64,000 nucleotides of DNA from an uncultured Candidatus Saccharibacteria bacterium (GCA_946482285.1 CAMLQK010000001.1:124001-188000), one strand, 5' to 3'. Positions 34,813 to 42,930 are shown, counted from the first letter of the stretch. Program-made: numbers and translations. The notes: a model not told the origin generated them from the sequence alone.

Positions 34813-34841
34813 AAAAAGGGTCAATCTATCTGGCCCTTTTT
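34813..34841 (+). terminator. terminator of the secretion operon
   Basis: AAAAAGGG and CCCTTTTT surround 13 bases. The T-run overlaps the minus-35 element of the next cassette promoter. Confidence 0.8.
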
Positions 34842-34912
34842 GCCTATGTACATAATAAATGGTATAATATACACAACAGTTCGACCCCTAGGAGGTCTTT
34901 TTTAAAAACTGT
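34840..34912 (+). promoter_or_regulatory. promoter and attenuator-like leader of the lipase cassette
   Basis: TTGCCT at 34840-34845 and TATAAT at 34863-34868 have a 17-base spacer. The leader has an outer stem ACAGTT (34876-34881) with AACTGT (34907-34912) enclosing a small hairpin GACC/GGTC (34883-34897) followed by six T. This nested plan recurs before the 39365 gene. Confidence 0.65.
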
Positions 34913-34957
34913 AGTACTTCAACAGACCATCGCACACTCCATGAAGGGATTTTGGTA

Positions 34958-35428
34958 ATGGCAACGCGCCTTACCCGGCGAGGGAAGTTCCTCGCAATTG
35001 TGGCTGGCCTTTTGGCACTTGTGGCACTCGTGATCGTCGGAATCAATATGTTCGACGAGGACGACAGCAAGTCAACCAAGCATGGCCAAACACAATCCAA
35101 CCCCCAGCGCAATGACATTCCGCCGCTGAGTTCTCAGCGAGCCAGCGAACTGGAGAGGCTGCTGAGCAGCAATCGCGCCCGGGAACAGGCAGCCGCCTGG
35201 CCCGTGCCGATGCGTGACGATGTCACTGCGGCCATCAAGGACCAGGTCAGCTACAAATTCCTCCACGACACCTTCAATAATAAGGTGGGCGGGAAGGAGA
35301 GTGTCAGCGGTGCCGTATCGGCCACAGCCGATGGCAGTCCCTGCACGATCAGCCTGGTCTACATCGAGAACGACAACACCACGAAGCCTGATGGCACGTG
35401 GTTCGTCTGGAAGATTGAGGTGAACTAG
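34958..35428 (+). CDS. GC-rich cassette membrane-anchored protein, unknown
   Basis: The ATG at 34958 with GAAGGGA upstream is better than the TTG at 34952. The 156 residues have a basic start, one membrane segment at about 12-30, an acidic and then polar linker, and an extracytoplasmic domain ending in TWFVWKIEVN. It has one Cys. The stop touches the ATG of the lipase-like gene, so the two are coupled. Codon use is GC-rich. Confidence 0.7.
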   Translation: MATRLTRRGKFLAIVAGLLALVALVIVGINMFDEDDSKSTKHGQTQSNPQRNDIPPLSSQRASELERLLSSNRAREQAAAWPVPMRDDVTAAIKDQVSYKFLHDTFNNKVGGKESVSGAVSATADGSPCTISLVYIENDNTTKPDGTWFVWKIEVN

Positions 35429-37258
35429 ATGTTCCGCACGCGTTACCTGGTAACGCCGGTAGCAGCCCTGGCGTTGGTCAGCGGCATCTCCGGCACCAGT
35501 CAGCCCGCACAGGCCGTTCCGGCAGCCATCAAAGACTGCACGGAGCCCAAGGGGCTGGGCAATAAAACACCGGTAATCCTGGTGCACGGCCTGTTCAGCA
35601 AGGGTGACTCCTGGAAGGGCGGCGGCGAAGCTTCAATGTACGCCACGCTCAAGAAGATGTCCGGCGTTTACGTCGAGGTCTTCGACTACAAAGACACCAA
35701 CACGGCGTGGGTGACGTCCGACAACATCGGGCCGAGGCTCTCCCGCAGGATTGCCTGCCTGGCGGCGCACTCCCGCGACAACAAGGGGCTCGGTAAGGTC
35801 ATCGGCGTCGGCCACTCCATGGGCGGCCGCGCGCTGGAATTCGCTTCCGGTGAGACGGTGAACAACCGTAAAACATCGGAAGACCTGGCGCACATCGTAA
35901 CCATCGGCACGCCATACCAGGGCAGCCTTGGTGGCAACGCCATGGAAAGCATCCTGTACGCCATGTGCAACCCGGTAGCGCCGGTGGGTAAGGTCGCCAA
36001 GTCCATCCCCAAGCACGGGCCGTGCAACAACGAAGACGGCTTCACGGCGTTCAGCGGACTCGGCAAGTACTCGGAGGAAGGCAAGAAACTCCCGGACTTC
36101 CCGAAGAGTCTGCCCGTCCAGGCCATCGCCGGCGACGTCACGCTCCAGTCTCAACTGGTAAAGACGCCGTTCGACTGGCATACCAATAGCGACCTCGTGG
36201 TCGGTGTTGGCTCCGCCTTCGACAACGAGACCTACAAGCAGGAGGGAATCCTGGTGAAGTGCCACGAGCACATCATCACGCGACCCGACTGCTGGCACTC
36301 GGCGCTCACCAGCAACGAGAAGGTCAAGCAGGCCGTCGTCGACACAGTGTCGAAGTACGTCACCAAGACACTCTCGGCCGAACAGCTGAACCTGAAGGTG
36401 CCGCTTAACTGGACCACCGGCAATGTATTTGGTGGACACGGCAAGGGCGTTACAGGTGTCAAGACCGGCAGCTGCATCAAGCGCGAGTTCGCCACCGACT
36501 GTCAGGGCTTCGAGGTTCACGGCCCCCAGGCCATCAGCTACGGCGCAGGTCCATCTGTCGAGTACACCGGCAGCTACATGTGGACGTACAGCTCCGGCAC
36601 CGTTGGCTGCCCCGAAAACCGGGACGAATACCCGGCAGAGGGTGACGCCAAGAAGCTGAAGCAGTACGACACCACCGTGGGTGGCAGAAAGGCCGTGTTT
36701 GCCGAGTGGCAGACGACCTGCTTCGTAAAGGACAGCTACAAACCGGGTATCAAGCATATTCAGCGCACCTGGTGGGTGCCCAGCCTCAAAACCCTCGTCG
36801 TCGACGAGTGGAAAACTAACGGGCTGGACAAGATTCTCCGCGATGCCACCTGGTCGACACCCGACCTCAGCAACACTGGCTTTGTCGGCGAGTGGCGCGT
36901 CCACACCGAAACCATGACAATCTCCAAGGATGGTCTAGGCCTGGACAGCTGGAATTACGGCTCGTGCGACTCAACCAGCACCACCATGTGCCGGGGCCAC
37001 GCTACTATCCGCTTCAAGCAGACAGGTGACGGGCTCAAAGGCACAGTCCTCTCGGTCTACTACCGTGATGATGAGGGCAACGAACACGCTGTGGAGTACT
37101 TCGATTCGGGACCCCAAGTTGGCGACACCCTGTTCCTGAAGCGTCACGAAACTGGCGTCATCAAGCGCAACACGTCGGACACAGAGGGAGGCAACCCCTA
37201 CCTCTGCAGTCAGCAGGCGAGCAGCAAGTGGCTCACAGAGTGCAATACTGGTTTCTGA
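35429..37258 (+). CDS. secreted alpha/beta-hydrolase (lipase/esterase-like) with a C-terminal domain
   Basis: The 609-residue protein has a signal peptide ending near AQA. The hydrolase domain starts with VILVHGLFSKGDSW (oxyanion loop) and has the nucleophile elbow GHSMGG. NSDLVVG and CWHSAL probably supply the Asp and His of a Ser-Asp-His triad. At least ten Cys suggest disulfides. From about residue 490, WRVHTETMTISKDG starts a C-terminal domain that is also found at the end of the 39365 product and resembles domains of actinobacterial secreted proteins. It would cleave lipid or ester bonds outside the cell, and the substrate is unknown. Codon use is strongly GC-rich. Confidence 0.85.
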   Translation: MFRTRYLVTPVAALALVSGISGTSQPAQAVPAAIKDCTEPKGLGNKTPVILVHGLFSKGDSWKGGGEASMYATLKKMSGVYVEVFDYKDTNTAWVTSDNIGPRLSRRIACLAAHSRDNKGLGKVIGVGHSMGGRALEFASGETVNNRKTSEDLAHIVTIGTPYQGSLGGNAMESILYAMCNPVAPVGKVAKSIPKHGPCNNEDGFTAFSGLGKYSEEGKKLPDFPKSLPVQAIAGDVTLQSQLVKTPFDWHTNSDLVVGVGSAFDNETYKQEGILVKCHEHIITRPDCWHSALTSNEKVKQAVVDTVSKYVTKTLSAEQLNLKVPLNWTTGNVFGGHGKGVTGVKTGSCIKREFATDCQGFEVHGPQAISYGAGPSVEYTGSYMWTYSSGTVGCPENRDEYPAEGDAKKLKQYDTTVGGRKAVFAEWQTTCFVKDSYKPGIKHIQRTWWVPSLKTLVVDEWKTNGLDKILRDATWSTPDLSNTGFVGEWRVHTETMTISKDGLGLDSWNYGSCDSTSTTMCRGHATIRFKQTGDGLKGTVLSVYYRDDEGNEHAVEYFDSGPQVGDTLFLKRHETGVIKRNTSDTEGGNPYLCSQQASSKWLTECNTGF

Positions 37259-37262
37259 TGAA

Positions 37263-37388
37263 GTGCGATAAGGCCGCACAGTAACGCCGAACGCGTGAAA
37301 GCAGGCCTGCGGCGGGAGCGGAGCAAGAGGTAACAGAGGGCATCCAGCCTTCCTATACTCTACAGCTCCGCTCCCGCCGTTACCGCAC
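37263..37388 (+). ncRNA. 3-prime structured element of the lipase cassette
   Basis: The closing stem is GTGCG at 37263-37267 with CGCAC at 37384-37388. Hairpin 1 is AGGCC at 37271-37275 with GGCCT at 37304-37308. Hairpin 2 is a perfect 15-base stem, CGGCGGGAGCGGAGC at 37310-37324 with 37365-37379. Its loop carries GGCATCCAGCC at about 37339-37349. No T-run terminator follows. Confidence 0.75.
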
Positions 37389-37436
37389 CATTTGTACGTG
37401 ATATATTTCACCTCTGTTAGCAGGTGGCGTATACTA

Positions 37437-37535
37437 TTTACAAAAACAAGCAAAAGTGGTATAATTATATATGTGCATCACTAAGAGTTTTTTAGTGTTT
37501 CTTATCCTAAGACTGCAATCCAGCAGGCACTGCAC
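37437..37535 (+). promoter_or_regulatory. promoter and nested hairpin leader before the 37551 gene
   Basis: TTTACA at 37437-37442 and TATAAT at 37460-37465 have a 17-base spacer and closely match the 39365 promoter over the whole core. The leader hairpin CACTAA (37479-37484) with TTAGTG (37492-37497) is enclosed by GTGCA (37473-37477) with TGCAC (37531-37535). Confidence 0.6.
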
Positions 37536-37550
37536 CTACCAAGGAGAATC

Positions 37551-38198
37551 ATGACCCGCAAAGCACGGATCAAGCGCAAGCTGCAGAGTAAGCTCGGCTC
37601 GCGCAAGGTAAGGGTAGTGGGGCTCGTTCTGGCCGCCGTCATGCTGTTGAGTGGCATCGGCTACATCGTGGTCGACTACATCGGCAACAAAGACGAGACC
37701 TCGTCGAGCGCACCCACAGGTCCCAACCAGGACAACGTCGAAAAGGTGGAGATCACCCGCCCCGAAAAGGGAACCGACGGCCTGCCCGACCCGACGCTGC
37801 TCATCGACGACAAGTACCTGTCGATGGAGCTGTCCGACAACGGCACGTACGCCAAGGGCGAGCGCGCCAAGAAGGTTGCGTACGACGGTGAGGCCCGCGC
37901 GGTGTACACCAGCGATGCTGGCAACACAGTGACGCTCTCCGTCATCAAGGACAGCGACAAGAAGGCCTGGGACGATCTGCGCAAGCACCACCCGGACGCC
38001 ATCGACACCGGCACCAACGTCGAGAACTTCGACGACGCCTGGTGGATCGTCGACTCCGACCTGATCCTGCGCCGTGACAGCCTGACCATCTGGCTGCAGT
38101 TCAGCTTCGCTGACCGCGACCAGGCCATGGGCGTCGCCCTGGTCATCGGCACCAACCTCCAGGGTCTCGCCGACCGCGAAAGTGTCGAGAACCAGTAG
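37551..38198 (+). CDS. GC-rich cassette membrane-anchored protein, unknown
   Basis: The 215 residues have a strongly basic start, one membrane segment at about 22-43 and an extracytoplasmic mixed domain (LLIDDKYLSMELSD, WWIVDSDLILRRDSL). It has no Cys. AAGGAG precedes the ATG. The gene lies 29 bases upstream of the DUF3558-like lipoprotein gene in one cassette. Function is unknown. Confidence 0.75.
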   Translation: MTRKARIKRKLQSKLGSRKVRVVGLVLAAVMLLSGIGYIVVDYIGNKDETSSSAPTGPNQDNVEKVEITRPEKGTDGLPDPTLLIDDKYLSMELSDNGTYAKGERAKKVAYDGEARAVYTSDAGNTVTLSVIKDSDKKAWDDLRKHHPDAIDTGTNVENFDDAWWIVDSDLILRRDSLTIWLQFSFADRDQAMGVALVIGTNLQGLADRESVENQ

Positions 38199-38227
38199 CC
38201 CATTCCCACAAGGAAAGCAGGACGACT

Positions 38228-39061
38228 ATGTCTGCCCAGCGACTCACCCGAATGACGGCAGCTACACTGCTCAGTCTCCTGGCGTTCTTCGCCAGCGCCT
38301 GTAGCAGCAGCCCGCAGCCTGCTGGCAATGCCCATGAGGCATCCGCACCCGCGGATCTGGCCACCGCCGAGGCAGCTGCGTCGCCGACCGAGACGGAAAC
38401 GTCTTCGCCCGAAGCGTCGCCAACGCCTTCCCACACCCCGGACCTGTCCAGCCTGGACATCAAGGGCGATGTGCCGAACCCCTGCAAACTGCTGTCCGCC
38501 GACGAGTTCGAACTCGCCACCGGTAGCGCCCTGAAGGACACCGAGTCCAACACCAAGAAGCAGGACAACGGCTACCGCGAGTGCCGATTCCAGCCCTATG
38601 GGCACGACAAAACCGCCTACCTGACGGTGATGGCCGTGCGCGAGGGTCCGATGGACGCCAGCAGTTCCGAGTCCGGCGCCACGATGAACTGGAGCGACAG
38701 CTTCCGAAACGTCGAGGGCTACTCGGGCAATACCAGCGCCAACGACAAGCTCTGCATGGAGTCGAACGACCTCAGCGAGACCATGGACGGTATCGGTTGT
38801 CTGACCATCGTGCTCAATCCCGACAAGGATCTGAGGACGGATGCAGCCACCACCACCGGCCACATCGCCCACACCTGGCTGCGCTACAACCAGCGCCCTG
38901 GCGAGGAGTTCACGGCTATCGGGTTCGTTACCGATGAGACCGCCTACCAGCCCAGCCTGGTCATCGCCGTGCTTTTGCCCCCGGGCAAGCACAGCAAGGA
39001 CCGACTTCTGGACATCGCGGGCTCCATGGCCAACACCCTCCAGGGCCAGCTCCACAAGTAG
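38228..39061 (+). CDS. GC-rich cassette lipoprotein resembling DUF3558
   Basis: The 277 residues have a signal peptide with the lipobox FASAC (Cys near 25), a Ser/Pro/Glu-rich stalk to about 75, and a domain starting NPCKLLSADEFELATG. That start, with four Cys in the domain, resembles DUF3558 lipoproteins, which are known mainly from Actinobacteria. It would sit on the outer face of the membrane. The resemblance is from memory of the family pattern and would need a profile search. Confidence 0.78.
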   Translation: MSAQRLTRMTAATLLSLLAFFASACSSSPQPAGNAHEASAPADLATAEAAASPTETETSSPEASPTPSHTPDLSSLDIKGDVPNPCKLLSADEFELATGSALKDTESNTKKQDNGYRECRFQPYGHDKTAYLTVMAVREGPMDASSSESGATMNWSDSFRNVEGYSGNTSANDKLCMESNDLSETMDGIGCLTIVLNPDKDLRTDAATTTGHIAHTWLRYNQRPGEEFTAIGFVTDETAYQPSLVIAVLLPPGKHSKDRLLDIAGSMANTLQGQLHK

Positions 39062-39187
39062 GTGCCACCGGCATCGTCAACTGTGCTCTAAGCACAACAC
39101 CTGACGACGCCAGCGGTGGGACAGAAACAGATGATCTCCACGGCATCCCGCCTGGAATTCACCCTCGATCTGCTCCCACCGCCGCAC
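39062..39187 (+). ncRNA. 3-prime structured element after the DUF3558-like gene
   Basis: The closing stem GTGC/GCAC is at 39062-39065 and 39184-39187 and extends one pair into the stop codon. Hairpin 1 is nested: GGC/GCC, CGTC/GACG and GTGCT-CTA-AGCAC between 39070 and 39111. Hairpin 2 is GCGGTGGG at 39113-39120 with CCCACCGC at 39175-39182. Its tip holds GGCATCCCGCC. Confidence 0.7.
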
Positions 39188-39233
39188 CACTTTTGTACAT
39201 ATCAGCGCCAGCGAGCCATCGCTGCTAGTGATA

Positions 39234-39306
39234 TTTACAAAAACAAGTAAAAATGTTATAATTAATGTACAGTTTCTCCTTACATAGGGAGGTTTTTTAA
39301 TACTGT
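39234..39306 (+). promoter_or_regulatory. promoter and attenuator-like leader before the 39365 gene
   Basis: TTTACA at 39234-39239 and TATAAT at 39257-39262 have a 17-base spacer. ACAGT at 39269-39273 pairs with ACTGT at 39302-39306 around the hairpin CTCC (39276-39279) with GGAG (39288-39291), which is followed by six T. The sequence after it (ACTGTAGCACCTCGACA) nearly matches the 34907-34923 leader. Confidence 0.65.
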
Positions 39307-39364
39307 AGCACCTCGACATAATCATCCGCACAATCCGCAAGACACCCCAACAGAGGAGTAGATC

Positions 39365-41116
39365 GTGGCAACACGAAACACCGCTCGGCGGTGGCCCATG
39401 GTCCTGTTGGCCTTCGTCATCGTCCTGGCGCTTATCGTCGTCGGCGCATGGCAACTCCAGGGTCAATACGGTATTCCGTACTTCGGTGGTAACACCGAGA
39501 AGATCCAGGGCAAGGTCATCGGCAGCGACGACAGCGGTGCCAAGATCACGGCAACCAGCCAGGCCGCTCCACGCGACCTGCAAGCCGAACCCGCAAAAGT
39601 TCCGGCCAGGCTGCTGCCTCCAATGAGCCCCTTCGATGGCAGCAAGCCGCACAAGTGGCACATCACCAGTATCGAGCCCAGCGGCAAGCTGAAGGCTCCA
39701 CTGCAGGTGACGCTGCCGCTCGACCACCCGGTCCGCAAGGGAGAATTCGTACACATCGCGGTCAACCACAGCCACACGGCTGACGGCTGGGACCTGGCGG
39801 ACCTCAACAAGGTTCAGCAGCCCAAGGTCGGCGACAAGAGCGTGACGTTCACCGTTAACAAGCTGTCGTGGTTCGCACCGTTCTTCTCGGACATCGGCAA
39901 CATGGTGAGCGAGCTGAAAACCCAGTTCATCGACGGCATGACCAGCAACGTCTTCGCCAACGCGAAGCAGCCGGAGTGCGCCAACGAGGACGCTGCCCGC
40001 GAAGAGAACCACCAGTTCAACTCGTCCGGCAAGGACGCCATCCTGTGGTGCGCCGGCAAGGAGAAGATCAAGGGTCAGTGGCAGCGGGTCATCAAGATGA
40101 CAAACAACCGCACCGCCCCCGAGATCATCGACCCGTCATGGCTCAAGATCCACAGCCGCGGCAAGGCCGATCTCAACCTGTCGCAGATCCTGAATCAAGG
40201 CGACAAGGTGGTTCTGAACGGTACGGACACGGCTGTTTTCTATTTTGGCGAGCTGAAGCTCGACCAGAACGTGACGGTAACCGCTGACACCAGCATGGAG
40301 GCTCTGGGCCTGCAGGCGGTGGACCTGATCGCCAAGACGATCATCAGCATCGTACTGAAGACCGACGCCAACGCCGCCATCGACAAAACCGCCAAAGTCA
40401 AGGAACTCGTCAACGAGATCCTGCACCAGCGTGACTGCGTGGGCGCCCTGGGTGACATCACCAACATCGGCAACTTCATCAAGGAGTGCTTCACAACCAA
40501 GATCTTCCAGATCGCCTTCGACGGCAAGTGGTGGACAACTCTTCTGGTTCCGGTGATGACGGCGTTCAGCTTCATCAGCCTGGGCAAGGGAGTCGTCGAG
40601 ACCATCCGTGATCTCGGCAACGGCCGGGCCAAGTACTCCGTTACGGCATCGCGGCCCAAGCCAGACCCGTACAAGCCGTTCGCAGCCAACGACTGGGGAC
40701 GACACTTGTCGCGCCTGATCATCAACCGCGACGGCAGCGGCTTTCACCGCATCAGCACTGGAGCGGGCGGCGCCGAAGGATGTGGCACGGGGGACAATTA
40801 CTGCGCCTTCAATGCCAACTTCAAGGCTACGCCCAACAGCGACGGCAGCCTGACAGCCACCTACACCAAGGTGTGGTACGAGTTCGGCGACGGCCAGATC
40901 GTTCCGCTGCCGTCCAGCTTCGAGGACACCATGCCCAAGGTCGGTGACTCCATCCAGATCAAGCTGTTCGAGGGTGAGACCGTACTCACGCAACAGCAAG
41001 GAAGTCTGGCGCAGTACGACATGGACATCGAGCTCGATGACGGTCGCACGTTCCGCGGATTCGTGTGGTGCGGACCCAACTCGTTCGGCACCCCCGGACA
41101 GTACTGCGGCGCATGA
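39365..41116 (+). CDS. GC-rich cassette membrane-anchored protein of 583 residues
   Basis: The GTG start follows AGAGGAG. A basic start and one membrane segment at about 11-29 are followed by a long extracytoplasmic region. At about 85-175 a beta domain (KAPLQVTLPLDHPV, VTFTVNKLSWFAPFF) resembles Ig-like modules of actinobacterial secreted proteins. At about 305-430 are hydrophobic helices. The last 145 residues (WGRHLSRLIINRDGSG, VGDSIQIKLFE, C-terminal CGPNSFG) share a domain with the lipase-like protein. Function is unknown. Confidence 0.75.
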   Translation: MATRNTARRWPMVLLAFVIVLALIVVGAWQLQGQYGIPYFGGNTEKIQGKVIGSDDSGAKITATSQAAPRDLQAEPAKVPARLLPPMSPFDGSKPHKWHITSIEPSGKLKAPLQVTLPLDHPVRKGEFVHIAVNHSHTADGWDLADLNKVQQPKVGDKSVTFTVNKLSWFAPFFSDIGNMVSELKTQFIDGMTSNVFANAKQPECANEDAAREENHQFNSSGKDAILWCAGKEKIKGQWQRVIKMTNNRTAPEIIDPSWLKIHSRGKADLNLSQILNQGDKVVLNGTDTAVFYFGELKLDQNVTVTADTSMEALGLQAVDLIAKTIISIVLKTDANAAIDKTAKVKELVNEILHQRDCVGALGDITNIGNFIKECFTTKIFQIAFDGKWWTTLLVPVMTAFSFISLGKGVVETIRDLGNGRAKYSVTASRPKPDPYKPFAANDWGRHLSRLIINRDGSGFHRISTGAGGAEGCGTGDNYCAFNANFKATPNSDGSLTATYTKVWYEFGDGQIVPLPSSFEDTMPKVGDSIQIKLFEGETVLTQQQGSLAQYDMDIELDDGRTFRGFVWCGPNSFGTPGQYCGA

Positions 41117-41123
41117 CACCGAG

Positions 41124-41241
41124 GTGCGGCAAGGCCATATGACGTCTTCGTGATGTGAACTGGCCTGCGGCGGGACGGGGAAGAGAGACTGATGGTATCC
41201 AGCCATCCACCTTCATCTTCTTCGTTCCGCCGTTACCGCAC
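41124..41241 (+). ncRNA. 3-prime structured element after the 39365 gene
   Basis: The closing stem is GTGCGG at 41124-41129 with CCGCAC at 41236-41241. Hairpin 1 is AGGCCA at 41132-41137 with TGGCCT at 41161-41166. Hairpin 2 is a 17-pair stem from 41168-41184 with 41216-41232 that needs three G-U pairs, then GATGG/CCATC, with GGTATCCAGCC at the tip. The G-U pairs favour an RNA structure over a DNA one. It closely matches the element at 37263. Confidence 0.75.
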
Positions 41242-41289
41242 ACTGATTTTGCATAGCTTTTACCCAGTACAGCAGGTATTGCGTGAAAA

Positions 41290-41356
41290 TTGTACAAAAT
41301 AACTAAATATGATATAAATACATCAGCAGTGAGCCCTGGCGCTCTTCAATCTGCTG
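41290..41356 (+). promoter_or_regulatory. promoter and nested hairpin leader before the 41399 gene
   Basis: TTGTAC at 41290-41295 and TATAAA at 41313-41318 have a 17-base spacer. CAGCAG at 41324-41329 pairs with CTGCTG at 41351-41356 around GAGC (41331-41334) with GCTC (41341-41344). Confidence 0.6.
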
Positions 41357-41398
41357 TCCTTCAGTCAGATCAGATCTCGGAAAGGCGCGTTCAGCACC

Positions 41399-41593
41399 TT
41401 GTTTTTCAAGCGTAAGAAACCCCCCACGCCACGCAACGGCATTTACTTCGGTGACCGCAATGAGCCGACTCCCCTCGGCATGCGGGTGTCGCTCGTGGCA
41501 ATTTCGGCAGTCGTTCTGGTAATCTGCTACCGGCAGGACACTATTGACGCCGAAACTCTTAAGGCTATCGTCAGCTCGCTGACCAGCTTCTAG
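41399..41593 (+). CDS. small cassette membrane protein
   Basis: The 64 residues start at a TTG, with AAAGG upstream at a somewhat long distance. A basic start (FKRKKPPTPR) and one membrane segment at about 29-45 are followed by a short helical tail. Its promoter, leader and 3-prime element match the cassette plan, which is the main reason to accept so short a gene. It has no recognised family. An in-frame ATG at codon 28 is a possible alternative start. Confidence 0.5.
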   Translation: MFFKRKKPPTPRNGIYFGDRNEPTPLGMRVSLVAISAVVLVICYRQDTIDAETLKAIVSSLTSF

Positions 41594-41654
41594 CACAGGA
41601 AACACCATAAAAACGCCTCTTATTCTGTACGAAACCTGATCCAACCGAAGCTAT

Positions 41655-41737
41655 GGGCCACTAGCACTCCGGTGCCACGGCTCGCGGAGCGGGACTAACG
41701 GCATAAGCCATCTACACAATAGTCCCGCTCCGCACCC
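41655..41737 (+). ncRNA. 3-prime structured element after the small cassette gene
   Basis: Hairpin 1 is GCC/GGC (41657-41659 with 41679-41681) enclosing GCAC-TCCG-GTGC, where C(UCCG)G is a UNCG-type tetraloop. Hairpin 2 is a perfect 14-base stem, GCGGAGCGGGACTA at 41684-41697 with 41720-41733, with GGCATAAGCC in its loop. The closing stem is short (GGG/CCC). Confidence 0.65.
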
Positions 41738-41764
41738 AAACACCCATATAGAGGTGTTTTTTAT
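41738..41764. terminator. terminator between the cassette array and recF
   Basis: AAACACC and GGTGTTT surround eight bases and are followed by a T-run. The hairpin can also serve the minus-strand recF. Confidence 0.8.
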
Positions 41765-42816
41765 TATGATAAGTCAATTATTTTGTGTGTGGACTGGAAA
41801 TAACCAGCTACCACATCAGCGTCCGTAGTAGTAATGAATGTCTGGTAGGCCTGCACATAGTGGGTGAGTGCCTGACGGCGCTTAGTATCCAACTCGCTAA
41901 AAACATCATCCAGAAGCAGTATTGGCTTTTGGCCGCGCACGGACTCCAGTAGCTGCAGCTCTAGGATTTTTAATGCCAAAACCAGTGTACGTGTTTCACC
42001 GCGCGAAGCTGCTTCCTGCATCGGATGGCCATCCAGTAAAGCTACAACGTCGTCGCGGTGCGGTCCATATACCGTATAGCCGCGCACGGCATCTAATTCA
42101 ATATTCTCCTCCAGCTTACGGAGCATGGTTGTTTCGTACGTTTCGGGGTTGAACTTACTGGCATATTCCAGCGCAATAGCATTGTCGCGGCCGGCAAGGG
42201 AACTGTATAGTTCGCTGGCCTGTCCGTTAAAATGACCCACAAGCAACGCCCGTTCGCGAGCAATTTGGCCGCCAAGCTCGCTAAGACGGAGGTTCCACAC
42301 AAAGAGCTGTTCTTTTAGGCTTGGCGGGTTCTTTTTAAGTAGCGCGTTGCGTTGCGCGAGCACCCGCTTATAATGGCGACGGATAGCACCGAAACCTGGT
42401 TGAGTTTGTTCAATGAGGTCATCCAGGAACGCCCTGCGGCCATCCGGAGAGCCGCTCAATAATTGCAAGTGGTCCGGTTCGAATAGTACTACGGGTAGCA
42501 TCCGCTGCTGGGTAAGGCGTTGTAGCTGTGCGCCGTCAATTTCAAATGTTTTCTTAAAGCCGTTTTCAGCCTGCATTTTAACGATACGGGCATGGTGACT
42601 GGTTTGGGCATCTAAACGCGCCCAGGGAGCTTCAAAACGCAGCAGATCAGCATCTTTTGCACGGTACGAACTGCCACGGGACACAACCAAGACAGCCTCG
42701 AGCAAGTTGGTCTTACCGCTGGCGTTGGGGCCAACGATAATATTCACGTTTGGGTCAAGGACGAATGTAGTATCGCTGTATGAACGGAAGTGCTGCAACC
42801 GGATTGAGCTGATCAT
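41764..42816 (-). CDS. recF: DNA replication and repair protein RecF
   Basis: The 350-residue SMC-like ATPase loads RecA at gaps with RecO and RecR. Walker A IIVGPNASGKTNLLEAV is near residues 26-42, the ABC signature region SRGETRTLVLALK lies in the last third, and Walker B PILLLDDVFSELD near 300 is typical. It follows dnaN in the origin cluster. It is separated from dnaN by an unusual GC-rich structured gap. Confidence 0.95.
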   Translation of the reverse strand: MISSIRLQHFRSYSDTTFVLDPNVNIIVGPNASGKTNLLEAVLVVSRGSSYRAKDADLLRFEAPWARLDAQTSHHARIVKMQAENGFKKTFEIDGAQLQRLTQQRMLPVVLFEPDHLQLLSGSPDGRRAFLDDLIEQTQPGFGAIRRHYKRVLAQRNALLKKNPPSLKEQLFVWNLRLSELGGQIARERALLVGHFNGQASELYSSLAGRDNAIALEYASKFNPETYETTMLRKLEENIELDAVRGYTVYGPHRDDVVALLDGHPMQEAASRGETRTLVLALKILELQLLESVRGQKPILLLDDVFSELDTKRRQALTHYVQAYQTFITTTDADVVAGYFQSTHKIIDLS

Positions 42817-42847
42817 ATCTGTTTATTATACCTTTGTTTGCGCTTTT

Positions 42848-42919
42848 TTGCGGTGCGGGCCCTGCCGGTCTGCCCCTATAAGCGCTTCCGCCGGGACAGC
42901 CCGTCTCGCGTCACCGCAA
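42848..42919. other. GC-rich structured gap between dnaN and recF
   Basis: TTGCGGTG at 42848-42855 and CACCGCAA at 42912-42919 form an 8-base outer stem around a GC-rich interior with CGGGC/GCCCG and other short complementary runs. It resembles the cassette 3-prime elements in plan, but no GC-rich gene is next to it. It could be a relic or a local processing signal. Confidence 0.45.
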
Positions 42920-42930
42920 CGCCAGAGAAT

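Noticed and set aside
35633..36904. Long minus-strand open frame opposite the lipase-like gene (and similar ones at 37676-39055 and 40136-41206)
   Set aside because: GC-rich genes leave long antisense frames. These have no ribosome binding sites, signal peptides or recognisable motifs, while the plus-strand genes do.
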